Made by a program: the position numbers and the translations under genes. DNA of 64,000 bases, from assembly GCA_947179155.2 (NCBI GenBank), contig OX359275.1:4438501-4502500 (forward strand). The letters are read 5' to 3'. The DNA is from Hedera helix (taxonomy: Eukaryota > Streptophyta > Magnoliopsida > Apiales > Araliaceae). The notes beneath the pieces are model-generated. The model was not told where the DNA came from. It made no database searches and saw nothing but the letters and a program-made list of their open reading frames with translations. Shown here piece after piece: positions 60,501 through 64,000 of the stretch; position 1 is the stretch's first letter, and each line of letters starts with the position of its first letter.

Positions 60501-61964
60501 TGATGTCCAATCACTGATCCAGGATGCCATCTCATGTCTTCAGCTCCCCAGCCTTGTCATGTGGCAATGAAAATGTGCTAATTCTAATATGACAAGATTA
60601 TTTCTTTAATTCCAAAATTTTCTTACTCTCATTAGCTTCACCATTTAACATGCAAACTTCTAGTTGATGGGTTCCAAACATTATGCTGATATGCGTTTTA
60701 CTAGTGAAAATAAATTGAATGTAATGCCCCTCACCTTTCCCATTGGAATCTTTGAGTGGTAAAGGAAAACGGAGAATGTTGTGAAAAAGGAATTTCCATA
60801 AAGGCCAGAATAAATAGCTCTTGGCATATCCGAGGCCCATTTATGGTATAATAATAATTTGCTTACAAATGGTTTTCATGAATTTCTAATTACCTTCCAA
60901 CATGATCTGATATTATCTTCTTGTAATTGAATTTATGTTCATCATGCGGTAAGTTTCTCATTGTCCTTTATTTTGGTATATTCAAAAATCAAATGATTAA
61001 CCTAGTTGAAAGGCTGAAAGTCCATTCCATTTGTGGTAGTGTATTTCCACCAAAGATTAGAGAGATATTACCTGTACTTGGAATTAGATTTTCTAGTGAT
61101 ATATTTATGGAGGTTACATCCTTTACTTTTTTAGTGGGGCTGGGGATCCGTATAATTGGAATAGTTGATTCTGACATTTTGTGATTAATTTCATATATTC
61201 GTTAATACATTTGTCTATGGCTGTTTAGAAAGCGAGTGGGGGGCACAGATTGAACCGGACTAATCATTTCACTTTGTATATTTACTTTCAGTGATTTTAT
61301 TGAAAATTGGGTGAAAATATGTGCACCTGCCAAGGCCAAGGTGAAAGCAGAATACGACCATTTGGATTTCACGGAACAGTGCACAAACTTAGAGAAGGTA
61401 AGTAAGTTCAGGCGAATTTACAATATCATTTCTGAGAGATCTCTTGTTTAACTAAAGCTGCTGGAAAGTTCTTAGTCCACCACTTTTACAATGATATTTA
61501 TTAAATGGTGAATGGCAGTACAAGTACGAAAGGAATCTATGTCTTATTAGTTGCTCGAATCTTTAAATATTGTGCTGGCTTGTGATAAGAATGACTTATA
61601 AATGATATTCAAAACCGAGCTTAAATTTGTATGCTATTTTGCTGATATCAGGTAGTTTAAATCGAAAGGTAATTTTCCTGAAGTAAGTTGTCTCAATCTG
61701 ACAATATGGTAGTTGAGATATGTTGAATTTCGACGAGTTTCTTTTATATTCATCGTGCAAAGTTGAGAAACTGAATCCTTCATTGTGGCATTAATGCAGG
61801 AGGCTGTGAATGTATCATTGGGAAACCTGTTAACATATCCATTTGTTAGAGATGCCGTATCGAAGAAAACTCTCACTCTGAAAGGAGGACACTACGATTT
61901 CATCAATGGGTCTTTTGAGCTCTGGAATCTTGATTTTGGCCTTACACCCTCTCTCTGTATTTGA
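57521..61964 (+). CDS. BCA: Beta-carbonic anhydrase, eight coding exons, 256 residues
   Basis: It catalyses CO2 + H2O to bicarbonate and a proton. Exons: 57521-57573, 57798-57938, 58780-58828, 59237-59353, 59670-59723, 60248-60333, 61292-61397 and 61800-61964, totalling 771 bases. All introns are GT..AG and the joined frame has no stop. Zinc ligands by family knowledge are C87 (in FACSDSR), H147 and C150 (in GHSCCGG); the D89-R91 pair is present. VRNIANMVPP and VGAAIEYAVLYLK are typical of the plant type. The C-terminus has LLTYPFVRDAV and HYDF, then FELW. The protein begins METASYEGAIAGLQKLL, directly at the mature-protein region, so it should be cytosolic or plasma-membrane associated rather than plastid. 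An alternative upstream first exon is not excluded. No defect seen. Confidence 0.93.
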
Positions 61965-62628
61965 GTATCTGTCATGTTTATACCTACACCCTTCTTTTTG
62001 TGAAAAATTTCCTTGCAGGGCATGTTGTACACGTTCATTATAGCAAAAATAAGGTATAGAGGCTTGTATCAGACTTGTACAATATTTTTTGCTCATCCTT
62101 GTTAAAATCTAATTCCATTTGGTTTATGTTCCTTGCACTTTTACAAGCTTGTCTGTAATGGATGTTGCTGTAAGTGTAGTGAATGATCAAGTTTTAATAT
62201 ATGTCACAAAGCATAGCAACACAGAAGGCTTGTGTCGAGCAACTTAAGAGGGCAGAATTGGTTGATTCTTGTAAAATCTGATTTGGTAGAAAAATACGTT
62301 TTTTTAACACTTCAAAGTATCAAAACTTTACTTATACGCCGACAAGGAGAGGTTGAACAAATATACACCTAATTCTCCCATCCGTGTAATTAAAAGGCTC
62401 TTTAATTAGGCTTTATATATATATACTAGCAGTAATCCGTGCCTCTGGCACTACCTTCTGCCGCCAGCAACCCTAATCCTAACCGCTGTTATACACCAAA
62501 ATCAGAAATCCTCAAAATCAAAATCAAAGACAATTATCGGCAACCCATAGTCCGAAAACCCGAGAATAACGAAAAGAAAAGTAGAAGCAATCAAGCGCAG
62601 CGACTAAGCAAGAAGCCGACATACCTGA
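61965..62628 (+). other. 3' UTR of the carbonic anhydrase gene and spacer
   Basis: No coding is supported. The transcript probably ends between 62050 and 62230. The + strand ORF at 62439-62747 has no recognisable domain and overlaps the reading described next. Confidence 0.4.
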
Positions 62629-62841
62629 AAGCCAAGTCGCCGAAATCGTCGCCGGCTGTCGAAGTCACCGACGCCTCCTCCCCCCGACGAAGCTGCTTCC
62701 CCGGTAGAAACCGCCCCCTACGAAGTCACCGGTTTCTGGACGGATGAGTTTGGAGGAGAGGAAGAGGAAGATGGGTTTGGAGGAGAGGAAGAGGAAGATG
62801 TCGCTCAACGAATGAAAGAGACTGATTCTTCGTGCTGTTAA
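62629..62841 (+). CDS. Possible exon or gene remnant with duplicated acidic motif
   Basis: A frame open from 62629 to TAA 62839 encodes a basic start (KPSRRNRRRLSKS), a Pro run, then DEAASPVETAPYEVTGFWTD and a duplicated acidic unit (FGGEEEED twice), ending MKETDSSCC. Local GC is much higher than in the neighbours. There is no start codon upstream in frame (TGA at 62626), so it would need splicing from elsewhere. The minus strand of the same region has a CT-rich leader look with a possible CAG/GTATGT donor near 62625, so it could instead be the first exon of a minus-strand gene. I do not recognise a family. Confidence 0.25.
   Translation, partial: KPSRRNRRRLSKSPTPPPPDEAASPVETAPYEVTGFWTDEFGGEEEEDGFGGEEEEDVAQRMKETDSSCC
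62739..62796. repeat. 27-base direct repeat, two copies
   Basis: Two adjacent 27-base units contain GTTTGGAGGAGAGGAAGAGG, the second differing by one base. The period is a multiple of three, so the acidic frame is kept. Confidence 0.85.
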
Positions 62842-63524
62842 AAGAGAAAACAACGAAGAGTCAGATTTATCCTATTTTTTGGACGGTCCGAATCAAATGT
62901 TGAGGTGAGCGGGAGTTTTTTAGATTTCAAATTCACTTGCATTTTATTAGTATATATATATATATATATATATTCTCATCAGTTCCAAAATTAAAAACAA
63001 AATTTTATCAACTACAAGCTAACCGTTCAAGTGAATTAATGAAATTTTAAAAATTAAGAAAATTTGTCTTAATCGTTCATAAAGTTAATACTAAATTTGC
63101 ACAAGAGTATGTAATATATTGGAATTCCCTTTTAATAGGACTCGTTCATTTTGCTACTTTTAAACCATTTGATCTATACCTTTGACTTTGAGCAGCTTAT
63201 GAACTCTAAATTTGTTTATAATATATTCTTAAAATTAAATTATAATATTATTATAAGTTGTCAAATATTATTAAAATTTTAAAACTTATCATATTGTGCG
63301 CAATCAAGAAAAAAAGTTAAATATTTAAATAGGAGTTTCAAAATATAGATAAATATGTGACACAACTTCATAAAAGAATAATTAACTTTTTTTCTCTTTT
63401 AATAATATAGGTAAATAAATAAATAAATTTAATAAATTATTGTTAAAATATACTTTATTTAAACGAATAAAATTCTAATATTGATAGGAACTTCAAAAAC
63501 CCCAAAATTCTAAAACATCTTTAT
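62842..63524. other. AT-rich intergenic region with (TA)n tract
   Basis: A TA repeat lies at 62950-62972. Otherwise there are A/T-rich runs with no ORF of note. Confidence 0.5.
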
Positions 63525-63611
63525 TAGGGTTGAGAGCCGAGAGGCTCATTGGCGATACAGATCTCTAATCCCTTCCTCCTTCGTAATCTTTCTCTCCTCC
63601 AAAATCCTCAG
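63525..63611 (+). other. Possible 5' leader of a further gene
   Basis: TTAGGGTTGAGAGCC holds the TAGGGTT telo-box core often found near starts of plant translation-related genes. It is followed by a CT-rich stretch (CTCTAATCCCTTCCTCCTTC) and a donor-like CCTCAG/GTGTCC at 63611. No start codon with a long frame follows before the window ends, as expected if a leader intron runs past 64000. Confidence 0.3.
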
Positions 63612-63764
63612 GTGTCCTACTTTCGTTTCCTCTAATTATTATCTGCGTGAAATATCTGATTAATCTGTTTAAGTTGGGATTTTTTTTTATTGAAAATCAA
63701 TAGTATGATTCCGTAATTTTATAAATGAATGATCTTCTAATCTTTTGGATGATCCTCCATAACG

Positions 63765-63850
63765 TCATATTTATTTGAATGAAATTCGGATTGTTGATAG
63801 TTTTTTTTTATACCTCATATTTATTTGAATGAAATTCAGATTGTTGATAG
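63765..63850. repeat. 50-base tandem repeat, two copies
   Basis: TCATATTTATTTGAATGAAA begins both copies (63765 and 63815), and each continues to TTGTTGATAG with one substitution. Confidence 0.9.
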
Positions 63851-64000
63851 CTTTTTTACGAAAAAAGTCATTATATGAATGATTAACAGTAGAACAGTGG
63901 TTAATAGTAATTTGTGTTTTTATTTTTTTACCCGTATACTATTTTTAAGCTCCAAATCATGAAAACCTGGCTCCCCATTCTTGAAATTTTTAACATTTAG

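Overview
The window is nuclear DNA of a flowering plant, most likely a eudicot. It holds intron-bearing genes with GT..AG junctions, very AT-rich spacers, plant Ty1/copia and Ty3/gypsy retrotransposons, and plant LTR hallmarks such as the initiator-tRNA-Met primer site TTGGTATCAGAGC. No species can be named from sequence alone.

Two host genes are clear. At the left edge (26-610, +) are the last exons of an SRO/RCD1-type gene, ending in an RST domain. At 57521-61964 (+) is a complete eight-exon beta-carbonic anhydrase gene encoding 256 residues, with no visible transit peptide and an intact zinc site. Two weaker gene-like signals lie at 62629-62841 and near 63525-63611.

From about 5.8 to 55 kb the window is nested retrotransposons. 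(1) 5791-14206: the 5' part of an Athila/Tat-like gypsy element, with LTR, primer site and decayed gag. A solo LTR (6302-8029) sits in its LTR and another (10099-13972) in its gag. (2) 14207-25291: a rearranged cluster of LTRs of one Tekay-like family (TGTAATGTCC...GTCACA), with a further solo LTR (14581-17783) inside. (3) 27133-54940: a decayed Tat-lineage gypsy element with gag, protease, RT, RNase H, a second RNase H, integrase, and an intron-bearing antisense gene before the 3' LTR. A Tekay-like solo LTR (28417-45938) is inserted in its gag repeats, and a SIRE-like copia array (about 30206-45163) is inserted in that solo LTR. Five-base target duplications confirm four of these insertions.

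The copia array is the youngest layer. It is a complete LTR-internal-LTR unit (33474-45163) preceded by the 3' end of a second unit, so the two share the middle LTR. Its LTRs differ by about three substitutions by eye, yet gag, pol and the third ORF all carry stops or frame breaks. The third ORF occupies the envelope position, but its N-terminal part resembles the plant transposon-protein domain (Transposase_32) and it continues into a coiled coil. A word, CTCTACGAT / ATCGTAGAG, recurs dozens of times in this element, in the LTR and at nearly every boundary between coding domains. This is the most striking unexplained pattern in the window. Short GC-rich palindromes (for example CCGCGCATTGCGCGG) shared by otherwise different LTR families are the second.
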